A stretch of 64,000 nucleotides of DNA from Candidatus Magasanikbacteria bacterium RIFOXYC2_FULL_42_28 (GCA_001784435.1 MFQZ01000009.1:38089-102088), one strand, 5' to 3'. Positions 42,728 through 51,151 are shown, counted from the stretch's first letter. A program made the numbers and translations. The notes: generated by a model not told the origin, from the letters alone.

Positions 42728-45487
42728 ATGTTTTACGCCACTTGGAGAGAAAGTAAGCGTTTGCCGGCCGTTTTAGGTCTGATTTTTGCTTTTAGTTTAA
42801 TTTTTAGCATTTTTGCTGTTGCCGGTACTGCGAGCGCGTCTACCTGGCTTGGTACCACCCAATCAGAAGCAGAGGCGATTTCCGCCAATTCCTTGGTGAC
42901 GTATGGCAATTACGTGGCTTTGTTGTCCAATGGCAGCGGTGTGTATTTATATGAAAAAAGTGGCACAAATTTTAATCCAGTCGCGGTATTAACCCCATCT
43001 GACGGTGATAGTAATTTTGGTGGTTTTTTAAATGGGGTGGCAATGGATGAAAATACCGTAGTGGTAGGTACTCGTTCCAATTCTAACAAGGCATATGTGT
43101 TTAGGAAAAATGGTAGTTGGTCTGATTCTACCGAGACTGCTATTTTGTCGTTGCCGGCAGAGGGCGCGTCAACGTTTTCCGCTTATAACGTCGGTGTGGG
43201 TGGTGATACTGTGGTAGTTTCTGATCATGGTCGTGGCAATGGTTTGGTTTATGTTTATACCGCCCCGGGCGGAGTTTGGGAGTCAACTTCTACTGCTACG
43301 GCCATATTAGATCCAGCCAGCACTGGTTATTCTGGTAATTATAGTTTGTTTGGTTATACTTTGGCCATGAGCGCAGATAATATTGTTATTAGATTAAAGG
43401 CTAGAGAACTTAATCATAAAGTTTTAGTTTATAATCGTCCGGCTACCGGTTGGACGGATGTGGGTGCGCCGGTGCTATTAACCGAAAGTGCTGGTTATAG
43501 TAACAATTCATTTGGTTCTTCTTTGGATATTTCTGATGACGGCAACACCATAGCGATTGGGGATTCATATTTGGGTAAAGTATTTGTATATGAAGGATCT
43601 TCTGGAAATTGGGCTGATACGACAGAAACGGCAGTTTTGCAGCCGTCCGATCCTAACCATGGTAATCGTTTTGGTGCCAGTGTTTCTGTTAGTGGTAGCC
43701 ATATTATGATTGGTTCGCCTTATAGTAATCATGATTTTGTCTGTGCGAATTCTAGTCGTTGTGGCGGACAATGGAATCCAGGTTATGAGTATGGTGCCGC
43801 ATATATTTTTGAAAAATCCGGTGTTTGGTCTAATACGACTGAAACTACCAGAGTATTTGGTCAAGTAAGTGATCTTAACCATTTTGGCCAAAACGTCGGC
43901 CAGATTAATGGTGAGTTAGTGGTTTTGTCCGATAATGACAATAGCTTCTATAGCTTTACTCCGTCTGTTTATGAAAATGCCACTCCGGTATTAAATTTTG
44001 TCACACAGCCGGTCCAAAGCACGGACAACAGCGGTTATGTTAATGCCAGTATTTTGGTTAGCAATCCCAATACTGATTTGATGGATTTGACTTTTGAATA
44101 TTCCGCTAATAATGGTTTAAATTGGCATATTGCCAAATTGAAAAATGTTGTGTTTGATCCTTCGACCGATTCAGCCGTTAATTTATCCGCAGGTACAATT
44201 ACCAATTTACCAAGTGGCACGACAGTATCGTTTGCTTTTGATACCAGAGGCACGAGAGCTGGTTTGGACTGGGACAGTGAAGCTGTATTGTTAGATGCGC
44301 TTACTAACGGCGCAATAAAATTAAGAATCAAAGCTCAGACCGATTTGGCGATTGGGGACAGTCTTGTTTCCGGTGATATTAATATTAATAATACCACTTT
44401 GGTTCCGCCTACCCAACTTACATTTGGCGAGATAACCACCAATTCCATCCAATTTTTTTGGGATGAGGTATTTGGCGCCACCAATTATAATATCTTGGTG
44501 AATTCTTCTGGTACGCCGTATAATACCGAAACAGTTATTTATCAATTAAATGATTTGTCACCTGATACTTTATACAATATCCAAATAAGTTCTAACGATG
44601 GCACTAATACCAGCGCTTATTCAGATATATTTTCCACTTCTACTTTGGCAATGGCGGTTGACACCGCCACGACCACCGAAGAAGACGGTGATGACAGTGA
44701 CGGCAATGATAATGGCTCTGGAAATGGTTGTGGTAATTGCGGCGGCGGTTCTTCAGTTGTAGTTCCGACCATTATCACTAGCGCCATAATCGAACAAGGC
44801 CCAATATCCACCACTACCATTCACATCAATTCCGATGTTACTAATGCCACTGAAATGATGGTGTCAGAAAATAATAATTTTACCGGCGCGTCTTGGGTAA
44901 ATTATACCACGAGCACCGCGTTTACTTTATCCGATGGCAATGGCCAGAAGACAGTTTATGTTAAATACCGATCATCTTCCGGTGGTGTTACCGAGCCCCG
45001 CGCCCTAACAATTGTGCTGGCTAATTTAGGCGGACAAGGAAATCCGGGCGATAATGGTAACGGTAACGGCAATAATTCTACTTCAACCAATAATAATTCC
45101 GGTAACACTCCGGTTTCCAACAATACGCCTATTAGCGTCACTCAACCGGTGGCGGTGGTCGCGGTTAGCGGAATAAAAATAACCGATCCGTCCATTTTAA
45201 CCAATACTAATCCGTTAGAAATCCAATTGGCCACCACGAGTGATAATAATGGTTTAGTGCCAACGGCTCAAGCCGGTGAAAATATCGGTTTTGGTTCCAA
45301 AGACAGCGGTTATTTCGCCCGTGTCTTTAATTCGGAAAATAATTGGGTAATTGCCCTTTCCGCTTTAATCGCGGTAGTAATTATCAGTGGCGGTTGGTTT
45401 GCCTATAAACGCCAAAAAGATGGAAAAATAGCCGAAAATCCAGTAGTTTCCGAGCAGAAAGAGGAAAAAAATGACAGTAATAAATAA
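42728..45487 (+). CDS. Membrane-anchored exoprotein with FG-GAP-like propeller and fibronectin III domain
   Basis: 919 residues from the ATG at 42728. Signal peptide ~15-38 (LIFAFSLIFSIFAVAGTASA). Residues ~40-410 are propeller blades with the FG-GAP-like wording FGSSLDISDDGNTIAIGDSY and FGASVSVSGSHIMIGSPYSN. A beta domain and a fibronectin-III-like domain (~555-635) follow, then an acidic Gly/Asn-rich linker with CGNCGGG, a further beta domain, Asn/Gly-rich repeats, a C-terminal transmembrane helix (~875-893) and a charged tail. Likely a surface adhesin or enzyme scaffold. It is followed by a strong terminator. Confidence 0.82.
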   Translation: MFYATWRESKRLPAVLGLIFAFSLIFSIFAVAGTASASTWLGTTQSEAEAISANSLVTYGNYVALLSNGSGVYLYEKSGTNFNPVAVLTPSDGDSNFGGFLNGVAMDENTVVVGTRSNSNKAYVFRKNGSWSDSTETAILSLPAEGASTFSAYNVGVGGDTVVVSDHGRGNGLVYVYTAPGGVWESTSTATAILDPASTGYSGNYSLFGYTLAMSADNIVIRLKARELNHKVLVYNRPATGWTDVGAPVLLTESAGYSNNSFGSSLDISDDGNTIAIGDSYLGKVFVYEGSSGNWADTTETAVLQPSDPNHGNRFGASVSVSGSHIMIGSPYSNHDFVCANSSRCGGQWNPGYEYGAAYIFEKSGVWSNTTETTRVFGQVSDLNHFGQNVGQINGELVVLSDNDNSFYSFTPSVYENATPVLNFVTQPVQSTDNSGYVNASILVSNPNTDLMDLTFEYSANNGLNWHIAKLKNVVFDPSTDSAVNLSAGTITNLPSGTTVSFAFDTRGTRAGLDWDSEAVLLDALTNGAIKLRIKAQTDLAIGDSLVSGDININNTTLVPPTQLTFGEITTNSIQFFWDEVFGATNYNILVNSSGTPYNTETVIYQLNDLSPDTLYNIQISSNDGTNTSAYSDIFSTSTLAMAVDTATTTEEDGDDSDGNDNGSGNGCGNCGGGSSVVVPTIITSAIIEQGPISTTTIHINSDVTNATEMMVSENNNFTGASWVNYTTSTAFTLSDGNGQKTVYVKYRSSSGGVTEPRALTIVLANLGGQGNPGDNGNGNGNNSTSTNNNSGNTPVSNNTPISVTQPVAVVAVSGIKITDPSILTNTNPLEIQLATTSDNNGLVPTAQAGENIGFGSKDSGYFARVFNSENNWVIALSALIAVVIISGGWFAYKRQKDGKIAENPVVSEQKEEKNDSNK

Positions 45488-45505
45488 TCAGAAAAAATAA
45501 GATTT

Positions 45506-45536
45506 TAAACCCCTTGGCCAGTGCCAGGGGGTTTTG
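45506..45536 (+). terminator. Terminator after the propeller exoprotein
   Basis: CCCCTTGGC-CAGT-GCCAGGGGG hairpin followed by TTTT. Confidence 0.85.
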
Positions 45537-45547
45537 TATTAGAGATA

Positions 45548-45576
45548 TTGACTTTTTTATTAAATACTGGTATTAT
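45548..45576 (+). promoter_or_regulatory. Promoter of rpsF-ssb-rpsR
   Basis: TTGACT (45548-45553), 17-base spacer, TATTAT (45571-45576). Confidence 0.7.
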
Positions 45577-45633
45577 ATTTTTGCCTAATAGCAGACCGGA
45601 TTGGCTGCGGGCGAAATTGGAAAATTTTAATTT

Positions 45634-46149
45634 ATGAAAAAATACGAATTATTGCTGGCTTTGCCCGGCACTTTGGACGATAACGAAGCCAAAAAACGCT
45701 CGGAAGAGATTTTGGCAATGTTAAAAGAATTTGATGCCGAAGCAACCCTAACCACGATGGGTAAAACCCGTTTGGCCTATCCGATTAAACAAATTCGCTA
45801 CGGTTATTTTTATACCATTGTATTTTCGGTGGAAACAGACGCGCTCAAAACCATTCAAGAAAAATTAAATCTATCACGTGATTTATTGCGCGCGGTTATA
45901 ACTGAATTTAACGCCAAATATAATCCTAACCAAAAAATTTCTTATATCACTAATGCTATCGGTGTGACGACCGTGGGCGAGATGACCGATGACGCGCCTT
46001 CCGAAATGCCCGTTGTTCCGACTCTTGTTATCACCTCTACTTATACTCCGGCGCCGGCCACGACCTCGGTTGATAACGCGGTTGATATGACTGACATTAA
46101 CAAAAAATTAGATGAAATTTTAGCCGGTGATTTGACACCGGGTGTGTAA
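45634..46149 (+). CDS. rpsF: 30S ribosomal protein S6 with C-terminal extension
   Basis: 171 residues; the S6 fold occupies ~1-98 (MKKYELLLALPGTLDDNEAK, then GKTRLAYPIKQIRYGYFYTI). The remaining ~70 residues (MTDDAPSEMPVVPTLV and on, ending in a helix DINKKLDEILAG) are an extension not found in most bS6 proteins. Classical rpsF-ssb-rpsR order is preserved, with twelve bases to ssb. S6 pairs with S18 on the 30S platform. Confidence 0.95.
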   Translation: MKKYELLLALPGTLDDNEAKKRSEEILAMLKEFDAEATLTTMGKTRLAYPIKQIRYGYFYTIVFSVETDALKTIQEKLNLSRDLLRAVITEFNAKYNPNQKISYITNAIGVTTVGEMTDDAPSEMPVVPTLVITSTYTPAPATTSVDNAVDMTDINKKLDEILAGDLTPGV

Positions 46150-46160
46150 TTATAAATCAT

Positions 46161-46610
46161 ATGGATTTAAATCGTGTCATGATAATCGGTCGTTTGACTC
46201 GCGATCCGGAAATTCGTAACACTACTACCGGTAAAGCCGTGGCTTCGGTGTCAGTGGCGACCGGACGACAGTGGACCGGAACCGATGGTCAAAAACAACA
46301 GGATACGGAATTTCACAATGTGGTATTGTGGGGGCGGTTAGCCGAGATTAGCGGGCAATATTTAAAAAAAGCGGCGCAAGTATATATTGAAGGCCGTTTG
46401 AAAACACGCGATTGGGTCGGTCAAGATGGCGTGAAAAAGTATCGCACTGAAATCATCGCCGAGAGTATGATAATGTTAGGTGGTCCGCGCGCCGGCGCTA
46501 CCGGTGGTCCGAGTTATGCCCCTCAGAGCGTCGCGCCTATGAGCGAACCCCTGCCGGACAGTGGTGGTGTGGTAGAAGAAGAAGTTAAAGTAGAAGACAT
46601 ACCTTTTTAA
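46161..46610 (+). CDS. ssb: Single-stranded DNA-binding protein
   Basis: 149 residues. The OB fold (1-~105) starts MDLNRVMIIGRLTRDPEIRN and contains TEFHNVVLWGRLAE and YIEGRLKTRDW. A Gly/Pro-rich linker leads to the acidic tip EEVKVEDIPF, the tail that recruits repair and replication proteins. Middle gene of the S6-SSB-S18 operon. Confidence 0.96.
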   Translation: MDLNRVMIIGRLTRDPEIRNTTTGKAVASVSVATGRQWTGTDGQKQQDTEFHNVVLWGRLAEISGQYLKKAAQVYIEGRLKTRDWVGQDGVKKYRTEIIAESMIMLGGPRAGATGGPSYAPQSVAPMSEPLPDSGGVVEEEVKVEDIPF

Positions 46611-46616
46611 AAAATT

Positions 46617-46859
46617 ATGATTACCAATAATCGCAATAACGACAAAAAATCACATGTGCCGAAGAAGTGCAATTATTGCACTAACCACAAATTGGCGGTG
46701 GATTATAAAGATATTACATCTTTGCGCCGATTTGTATCTTCGTACATGAAAATTGCTCCGCGTCGCCGTAGTGGGCTCTGCGCCCGCCATCAGCGCCAAG
46801 TGGCCAATGCCATTAAGCGTGCCCGTCAAGCGGCTTTGATGCCGATTACCGCGAAGTAA
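46617..46859 (+). CDS. rpsR: 30S ribosomal protein S18
   Basis: 80 residues. CNYCTNHK near the N-terminus and LCARHQRQ in the second half give a three-Cys/one-His set, as in zinc-binding (C+) S18 forms. Core DYKDITSLRRFVSSYMKIAPRR is typical of bS18. It starts six bases after ssb. Confidence 0.96.
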   Translation: MITNNRNNDKKSHVPKKCNYCTNHKLAVDYKDITSLRRFVSSYMKIAPRRRSGLCARHQRQVANAIKRARQAALMPITAK

Positions 46860-46917
46860 TTTAAAACGCGCAAAATTTAAGCGCGATGTGCGACGGCATG
46901 TCGCGTTTGTATTTTTT

Positions 46918-47985
46918 ATGAGTACTTGGTCGGAATTAAAAAATAATCCCCGTTTGCGAGAAATTTATGAAACGCGTTTGCGGATTATTAGTTTAATTCG
47001 TGAGTGGTTTATCAGTGCTGAATTTTTGGAAGCCGACACGCCGATTGCACTCCGTTTGCCAGGGCAAGAGCCGTATTTAAATCCGGTGGCCGTGGATTTT
47101 AATGATTCGACCGGTAGGAGCGAAAGGTTTTATTTGCAAACCTCGCCCGAGTTTTCTTTAAAAAAATTATTAGCAGCCGGATTTAACAATATTTTTCAAT
47201 TGGCAAAATGTTTTCGCAACACAGAAAGTTTTGGCGGCACGCACAACACCGAATTTACGATGTTAGAATGGTATCGGGCGCCGGGTTCGCTGAAAGATGT
47301 GATGGATGATACGGAAAACTTGTTTAAATTTGTAGGCAAGGAGTTGGGAGCGGTCAAATTTCCCTCTCCTGCCCGAGGAGAGGGCGAGGGTGAGGTGGGA
47401 GCGTGGCGATGGGAGCAATCGTGGGACCGAAAAAGTATGCGTCAAATTTGGCAAGAATATTTAGGGGTGGAGTTAAATGATTATTTAACAGTTGAAACTA
47501 TAAAAATTTTGGCCAATAAATTAGATTGTGGTTTGGAAGGTGAGGCCGAATACGAAGATTATTTTTTCAAAATATTTTTAAATAAAATTGAAACGAATTT
47601 AGGAAAAGATAAGCCGGTGTTTATCTATGATTATCCGGCGCAAATGTGTTCGTTGTCCCGACCCAGCGCGGACAATCGCTATGCCGAACGATTTGAATTG
47701 TATATTAATGGTTTGGAAATGGCTAATGCCTTTGGCGAACTGACCGATGCCGAGGCGCAAGCGAAAAATTTAGAAAAAGACCGAGCATTGCGTGAAAAAT
47801 TAGGCCGCTCAACTTGGCCGGTTGATCCGGATTTTATCGGAGCATTAAGAAGTGGTATTCCAGGCAATTGCGCCGGTGGTAGTTCGCTCGGAGTAGATCG
47901 AATGGTAATGTTATTTACAGGCGCCAAAGATATTAACGAAGTAATTTTTCAATCAGTCAGCGACCAGTTATCTGAAAATTATTAA
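46918..47985 (+). CDS. epmA: EpmA/PoxA-like elongation factor P-lysine ligase (class II LysRS-like)
   Basis: 355 residues; the start MSTWSELKNNPRLREIYETR is chosen because the preceding 30 bases show no better site. It is a class II lysyl-tRNA synthetase catalytic domain without the N-terminal anticodon-binding domain. Motif 2 region: CFRNTESFGGTHNTEFTMLE; motif 3 region: GSSLGVDRMVMLFTG. This is the EpmA (GenX/PoxA) layout: it attaches (R)-beta-lysine to EF-P, whose gene follows within 80 bases. Residues ~148-160 (SPARGEGEGEVG) are encoded by a perfect palindromic repeat inserted in frame. The partner EpmB (aminomutase) is not in the window. Confidence 0.85.
   Translation: MSTWSELKNNPRLREIYETRLRIISLIREWFISAEFLEADTPIALRLPGQEPYLNPVAVDFNDSTGRSERFYLQTSPEFSLKKLLAAGFNNIFQLAKCFRNTESFGGTHNTEFTMLEWYRAPGSLKDVMDDTENLFKFVGKELGAVKFPSPARGEGEGEVGAWRWEQSWDRKSMRQIWQEYLGVELNDYLTVETIKILANKLDCGLEGEAEYEDYFFKIFLNKIETNLGKDKPVFIYDYPAQMCSLSRPSADNRYAERFELYINGLEMANAFGELTDAEAQAKNLEKDRALREKLGRSTWPVDPDFIGALRSGIPGNCAGGSSLGVDRMVMLFTGAKDINEVIFQSVSDQLSENY
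47361..47398 (+). repeat. In-frame palindromic repeat inside the epmA-like gene
   Basis: CCCTCTCCT-GCCCG-AGGAGAGGG followed by CGAGGGTGAGG. It encodes SPARGEGEGEVG and resembles a repeat seen across many bacterial genomes. Confidence 0.8.
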
Positions 47986-48063
47986 AGATTAAAGAATGAA
48001 GATTGTCAGATCGCGGCGGCTCAATAAATAATCTTCAATCTTTATTCTTTAATTATAAAATTT

Positions 48064-48624
48064 ATGGCTCAAACCTCCGACATCCGCAAAGGCGTTGTCA
48101 TTAAAGGCCCAAACGACCTATTTGTGGTCGTAGAATTTCAACATGTTAACCCTGGTAAAGGTGCCGCTTTTACGCGCGCGCGCATGAAAGGGCTGGGCTC
48201 CGGCAAAGTAATTGAAAATACTTACAAATCCAGCGAAACGATAGATATCGTGTCAGTTCAATTTCAGACCATGCAATATTTGTATAAAGTCGGCGAGCGG
48301 TTCGCGTTTATGAATATGTCCAACTATGAACAAATTGAAATGGACGGCGATTTGGTGGGCGCGGACGCGAAATATCTAAAAGAAGGCATTGATTGCGTTA
48401 TCGGTTTGTATGAAGACCGCCCCGTTAGTATTGAATTGCCGAAAAAGATAAAATACAAAGTGGTAGAAGCTCCGCCCGCTGTCCGTGGCGACAGCTCGGG
48501 TGGCAATGTTACCAAAGAAATTAAAGTAGATAATGGTTTAATAGTTTACGCGCCGATATTTATTAAAGAAGGTGAAGAAATTTTGGTAAATACCGAGACC
48601 GGTTTGTATTGCGAGCGGGCGTAG
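48064..48624 (+). CDS. efp: Elongation factor P
   Basis: 186 residues with three beta domains. The modification loop HVNPGKGAAFTRAR has the lysine (Lys32 here, equivalent to Lys34 of E. coli) intact, consistent with modification by the neighbouring EpmA-like enzyme. Other markers are YLYKVGERFAFMNMSNYEQI and the C-terminal KEGEEILVNTETGLYCERA. EF-P rescues ribosomes stalled at polyproline; the Pro-rich tail of the giant protein at 27838 is a plausible client. Confidence 0.96.
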   Translation: MAQTSDIRKGVVIKGPNDLFVVVEFQHVNPGKGAAFTRARMKGLGSGKVIENTYKSSETIDIVSVQFQTMQYLYKVGERFAFMNMSNYEQIEMDGDLVGADAKYLKEGIDCVIGLYEDRPVSIELPKKIKYKVVEAPPAVRGDSSGGNVTKEIKVDNGLIVYAPIFIKEGEEILVNTETGLYCERA

Positions 48625-48630
48625 TAGGTG

Positions 48631-48741
48631 AATGAAATATCAAATTTCCAATTTCCAATCAAATCCAAAATCTAAATTACAAAATTTGACATTTGAGCTT
48701 TGATATTGATTGGAAATTGGAAATTTGGATTTTGACATTAC
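48631..48741. repeat. ~110-bp palindromic intergenic repeat, copy 5
   Basis: ATATCAAATTTCCAATTTCC ... GATTGGAAATTGGAAATTTG after efp. No gene in this stretch. Confidence 0.8.
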
Positions 48742-48766
48742 AAAAATAGCTCACAAATAAAAAATC

Positions 48767-48797
48767 CATCCTAATTTATCTTAAGATGGATTTTTGT
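48767..48797 (-). terminator. Terminator of the small acidic gene
   Basis: AAAATCCATC / GATGGATTTTT inverted repeat. Confidence 0.7.
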
Positions 48798-48804
48798 ATT
48801 TATC

Positions 48805-48942
48805 CTATAAATCTCTCCCATCACCATAGTCATCGTCGGCATCCTTATCCGCGTCTTTAACTTCCCCCGCGTCCGCGCACTCTTCGCAATCCTCCTCGCC
48901 ACAACCGCAGGCGTTCATATCGTCGTCGTCTTCTAAAAACAT
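48805..48942 (-). CDS. Tiny acidic Cys-rich protein, 45 aa
   Basis: MFLEDDDDMNACGCGEEDCE and a tail of Asp/Lys. Five residues in ~11 are arranged CGCGEEDCEEC, a potential metal site, in an otherwise strongly acidic chain. It has a consensus-type promoter 40 bases upstream and a terminator just after the stop, which together support a real gene despite the size. No family recognised. It could be a metal-binding or nucleic-acid-mimic peptide. Confidence 0.55.
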   Translation of the reverse strand: MFLEDDDDMNACGCGEEDCEECADAGEVKDADKDADDDYGDGRDL

Positions 48943-48989
48943 AAAAAATATTTTGATAATTTGCTCGGCGAATGGCGCCGAACCAAGAT

Positions 48990-49018
48990 ATTTTATCGGA
49001 TTTTATTTTGCGAGTCAA
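48990..49018 (-). promoter_or_regulatory. Promoter of the small acidic gene
   Basis: Minus strand TTGACT (49013-49018), 17-base spacer, TAAAAT (48990-48995). Confidence 0.7.
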
Positions 49019-49032
49019 GTGGATAAATTTGG

Positions 49033-49103
49033 CCTTGCCCCGCACCAGAGCTGTGGCTCGGTGCCGGACTGCGGCCGATGCGAATCGGCCTTGATTTTTT
49101 TAA
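49033..49103 (+). terminator. Two GC-rich hairpins with a T run, possibly the end of a small RNA
   Basis: CACC-AGAGC-TGTG-GCTC-GGTG then GGCCGAT-GCGA-ATCGGCC followed by TTGATTTTTTT. No plus-strand gene lies upstream nearer than efp, so it may end a short untranslated transcript or stop antisense reading. Confidence 0.45.
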
Positions 49104-49211
49104 TAATTTGGGGTAAGATATTGGAAATACGCGGGTGTCGTATACTGTGAGGTATATGGCACTCCTCGTTCGGGAAAGAAAATAAACAAGTTTCTTTTCT
49201 TTCCACTCACT

Positions 49212-49283
49212 GCGGGCATCATATAACGGCTATTATCCGAGTTTTCCAAACTCGTGACAGGGGTTCGACTCCCCTTGCCCGCT
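49212..49283 (+). tRNA. tRNA-Gly (TCC)
   Basis: Acceptor GCGGGCA / TGCCCGC, U73; anticodon stem CGAGT / ACTCG with loop TTTCCAA (anticodon UCC); T arm with TTCGACT loop. CCA not encoded. Confidence 0.95.
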
Positions 49284-49353
49284 CTAAATAATTTTTTTGT
49301 ATAAAGGCAAGAAGGATAAGGCCAATGGACTAGTTTTTTATTATTAAAATATA

Positions 49354-49725
49354 ATGACTGTGATTAAACCAGATGATTTAAGAATACATGCTAAATTACC
49401 AGATTTAGATGGATTAAGGGTTTTTGTGAATAAAGAAGTTCTTTATGATGATTTGGTAAAGAAATCAATAGACGATGGTTTTATGACTGTTGAAGAATTG
49501 GTTATTGGACGTTGGGTATATAAATATTTAGATTTGCACGAGCCTAAAAATGACAAAGATGTTGATTCTGAAGAACAGTATGAAATTTGGCTTTTAAAAT
49601 TGCCTGAAGCGTGTTTAGCCGCGACTCAACAATTTGGGATTTTGGAACAGGAAGTGAAAGAATTGTTTGAAAAGTCGTTAGAAATTAGAAATAGGAATAT
49701 ACCGAGAAAACCAAGCGAAGATTAA
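49354..49725 (+). CDS. Hypothetical acidic soluble protein, 123 aa
   Basis: Starts MTVIKPDDLRIHAKLPDLDG. It has no signal peptide or membrane segment, is mostly helical in appearance, and has a long charged C-terminal helix (LEQEVKELFEKSLEIRNRN). AT-rich codons resemble those of the following kinase gene. It is followed by the first of two nearly identical 27-base direct repeats that enclose the kinase. No family recognised. Confidence 0.65.
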   Translation: MTVIKPDDLRIHAKLPDLDGLRVFVNKEVLYDDLVKKSIDDGFMTVEELVIGRWVYKYLDLHEPKNDKDVDSEEQYEIWLLKLPEACLAATQQFGILEQEVKELFEKSLEIRNRNIPRKPSED

Positions 49726-49741
49726 TATTTCGTTAAATCAT

Positions 49742-49768
49742 TTCTAACGTCCATTACTAAGGAGCTCA
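49742..49768. repeat. 27-bp direct repeat, left copy
   Basis: TTCTAACGTCCATTACTAAG GAGCTCA; matches 50755-50781 at 26 of 27 positions. Both copies are followed by an AACT...CAG(C/A)GGAGTTTT-type hairpin. Confidence 0.8.
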
Positions 49769-49868
49769 CTGTAAAACTTCGCTTAAACAGCGGAGTTTTT
49801 TATTGGTTGGTAAGGAGAAATAGAACTTAATTGTAGAAAGTCATTTTTTTTGTTATGATTAGTGTATT

Positions 49869-50732
49869 ATGAAACGACAATTACTTACCACTAAAAATTT
49901 TGAAACTATACTTAAAGATTATAATGTTGGCTCTTTCAGGAGGAAGCATTTTATTGATATTACTATTGAAAACCAAAATTATAAACTTTTAACTACTAAA
50001 GGAACATATTTACTCAAATTTTTTGATAATGAAAATCTTGGTGATTTACTATTTAAGAACAAGCTCATCGAACATCTCCATGATAATAAAGTTAAAGTGC
50101 CACGGATTATTTATAATAGATACAAATCCAGCGTGACCAAATTTGGTAATAAATATTTGTCAGTCTACCAATTTATGGAAGGCGAGCATCTCAAAACCTT
50201 ATCGACTAAACTCTGCAAGGATTTGGCAAAACAAATTGCCATAATGCATATAGCACTCCTGAAATATAAGCCAAAAGATGTTGGCAGAAAACTAACCTTT
50301 TATACGGATAAAGAAACTTGGTTGACAAAAAATAAAAAGATTAGGAAAACATTTATACATGGGGATTTAGGGCGCCTAAATATTTTGAAAAAAGGCGATA
50401 AAGTAAATGTTATTGTTGATTTTGGTGATGCCAGATGGGATTTGTTGGCTAAAGATTTGGCAGTATTTTGTACTATTTTTATCGATAAAAATCAAAAAAA
50501 GTATTTACCATTGTTTTTTAATGAATACCAAAAATACATAAAGCTTAGCAAAGAAGAATTGGATGCTATCCCATATTTAATACAAACCCACGCTAAAGCA
50601 GTTTTAAAATGGCTAAATAAACAATTGCAGAACAAACAAACATTGTCACATCGCCGCCATATTGAGAAGGCGCTTAAGCGGTACAATGCAATACATCAAG
50701 GTGTGAATATTGTCAAAGAGGTTGTTAAGTGA
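49869..50732 (+). CDS. APH/choline-kinase-like phosphotransferase
   Basis: 287 residues. The APH-fold kinase core shows a catalytic loop FIHGDLGRLNIL (His-Gly-Asp ... Asn) and the metal-binding VIVDFGDARWDLLAKDLAVF. The N-lobe has GTYLLKFFDNE with the ATP-binding lysine. The arrangement resembles ThrB2-type homoserine kinases and small-molecule kinases; resistance function should not be assumed. The gene is AT-richer than most neighbours and lies between two 27-bp direct repeats, as if inserted as a unit. Confidence 0.8.
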   Translation: MKRQLLTTKNFETILKDYNVGSFRRKHFIDITIENQNYKLLTTKGTYLLKFFDNENLGDLLFKNKLIEHLHDNKVKVPRIIYNRYKSSVTKFGNKYLSVYQFMEGEHLKTLSTKLCKDLAKQIAIMHIALLKYKPKDVGRKLTFYTDKETWLTKNKKIRKTFIHGDLGRLNILKKGDKVNVIVDFGDARWDLLAKDLAVFCTIFIDKNQKKYLPLFFNEYQKYIKLSKEELDAIPYLIQTHAKAVLKWLNKQLQNKQTLSHRRHIEKALKRYNAIHQGVNIVKEVVK

Positions 50733-50754
50733 TTCGTTTGTTTTATAAAAACAG

Positions 50755-50781
50755 TTCTAACATCCATTACTAAGGAGCTCA
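50755..50781. repeat. 27-bp direct repeat, right copy
   Basis: TTCTAACATCCATTACTAAG GAGCTCA, one mismatch from the copy at 49742. Confidence 0.8.
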
Positions 50782-50812
50782 AAAAACTCCGTCCCAACAG
50801 CAGAGTTTTAAT

Positions 50813-51151
50813 TTACGCCAACTTCGTCCCATTTGGCACCGCTCGCTCGGGGCACGCCAGCACCATCGATTTATCTTCTAGCACAAAACCGGTCGTCAAT
50901 ACTTCGGAAATAAACGGCCCGATTTGTTTCGGCGGGAAATTTACCACGCCGATAATTTGTCGGCCGATTAGTTCTTCTTTTTTATAGTAGGTGGTAATTT
51001 GCGCGCTGGATTTTTTTATTCCGATCTCGGTGCCAAAATCGATGGTTAATTTATAGGCCGGCTTTTTGGCTTCGGGAAAATTTTCCACCGCGATAATCGT
51101 CCCCACGCGAATATCCACTTTTTCAAAATCGGGCCAGGTGATTTGGGTCAT
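50813..51151 (-). CDS. csaA: CsaA-like tRNA-binding domain protein
   Basis: 112 residues forming a single OB-fold tRNA-binding domain: FEKVDIRVGTIIAVENFPEA, then KKSSAQITTYYKKEELIGRQ and VVNFPPKQIGPFISEVL. Length and sequence fit CsaA, a dimeric protein with chaperone-like and tRNA-binding activity. It lies 24 bases after the methyltransferase gene and may be in its operon. Confidence 0.92.
   Translation of the reverse strand: MTQITWPDFEKVDIRVGTIIAVENFPEAKKPAYKLTIDFGTEIGIKKSSAQITTYYKKEELIGRQIIGVVNFPPKQIGPFISEVLTTGFVLEDKSMVLACPERAVPNGTKLA

Noticed and set aside
49015..49206. A 63-codon minus-strand frame between tRNA-Gly and the small acidic gene
   Set aside because: No ribosome site or promoter, and it crosses two strong hairpins with a terminator-like T run.
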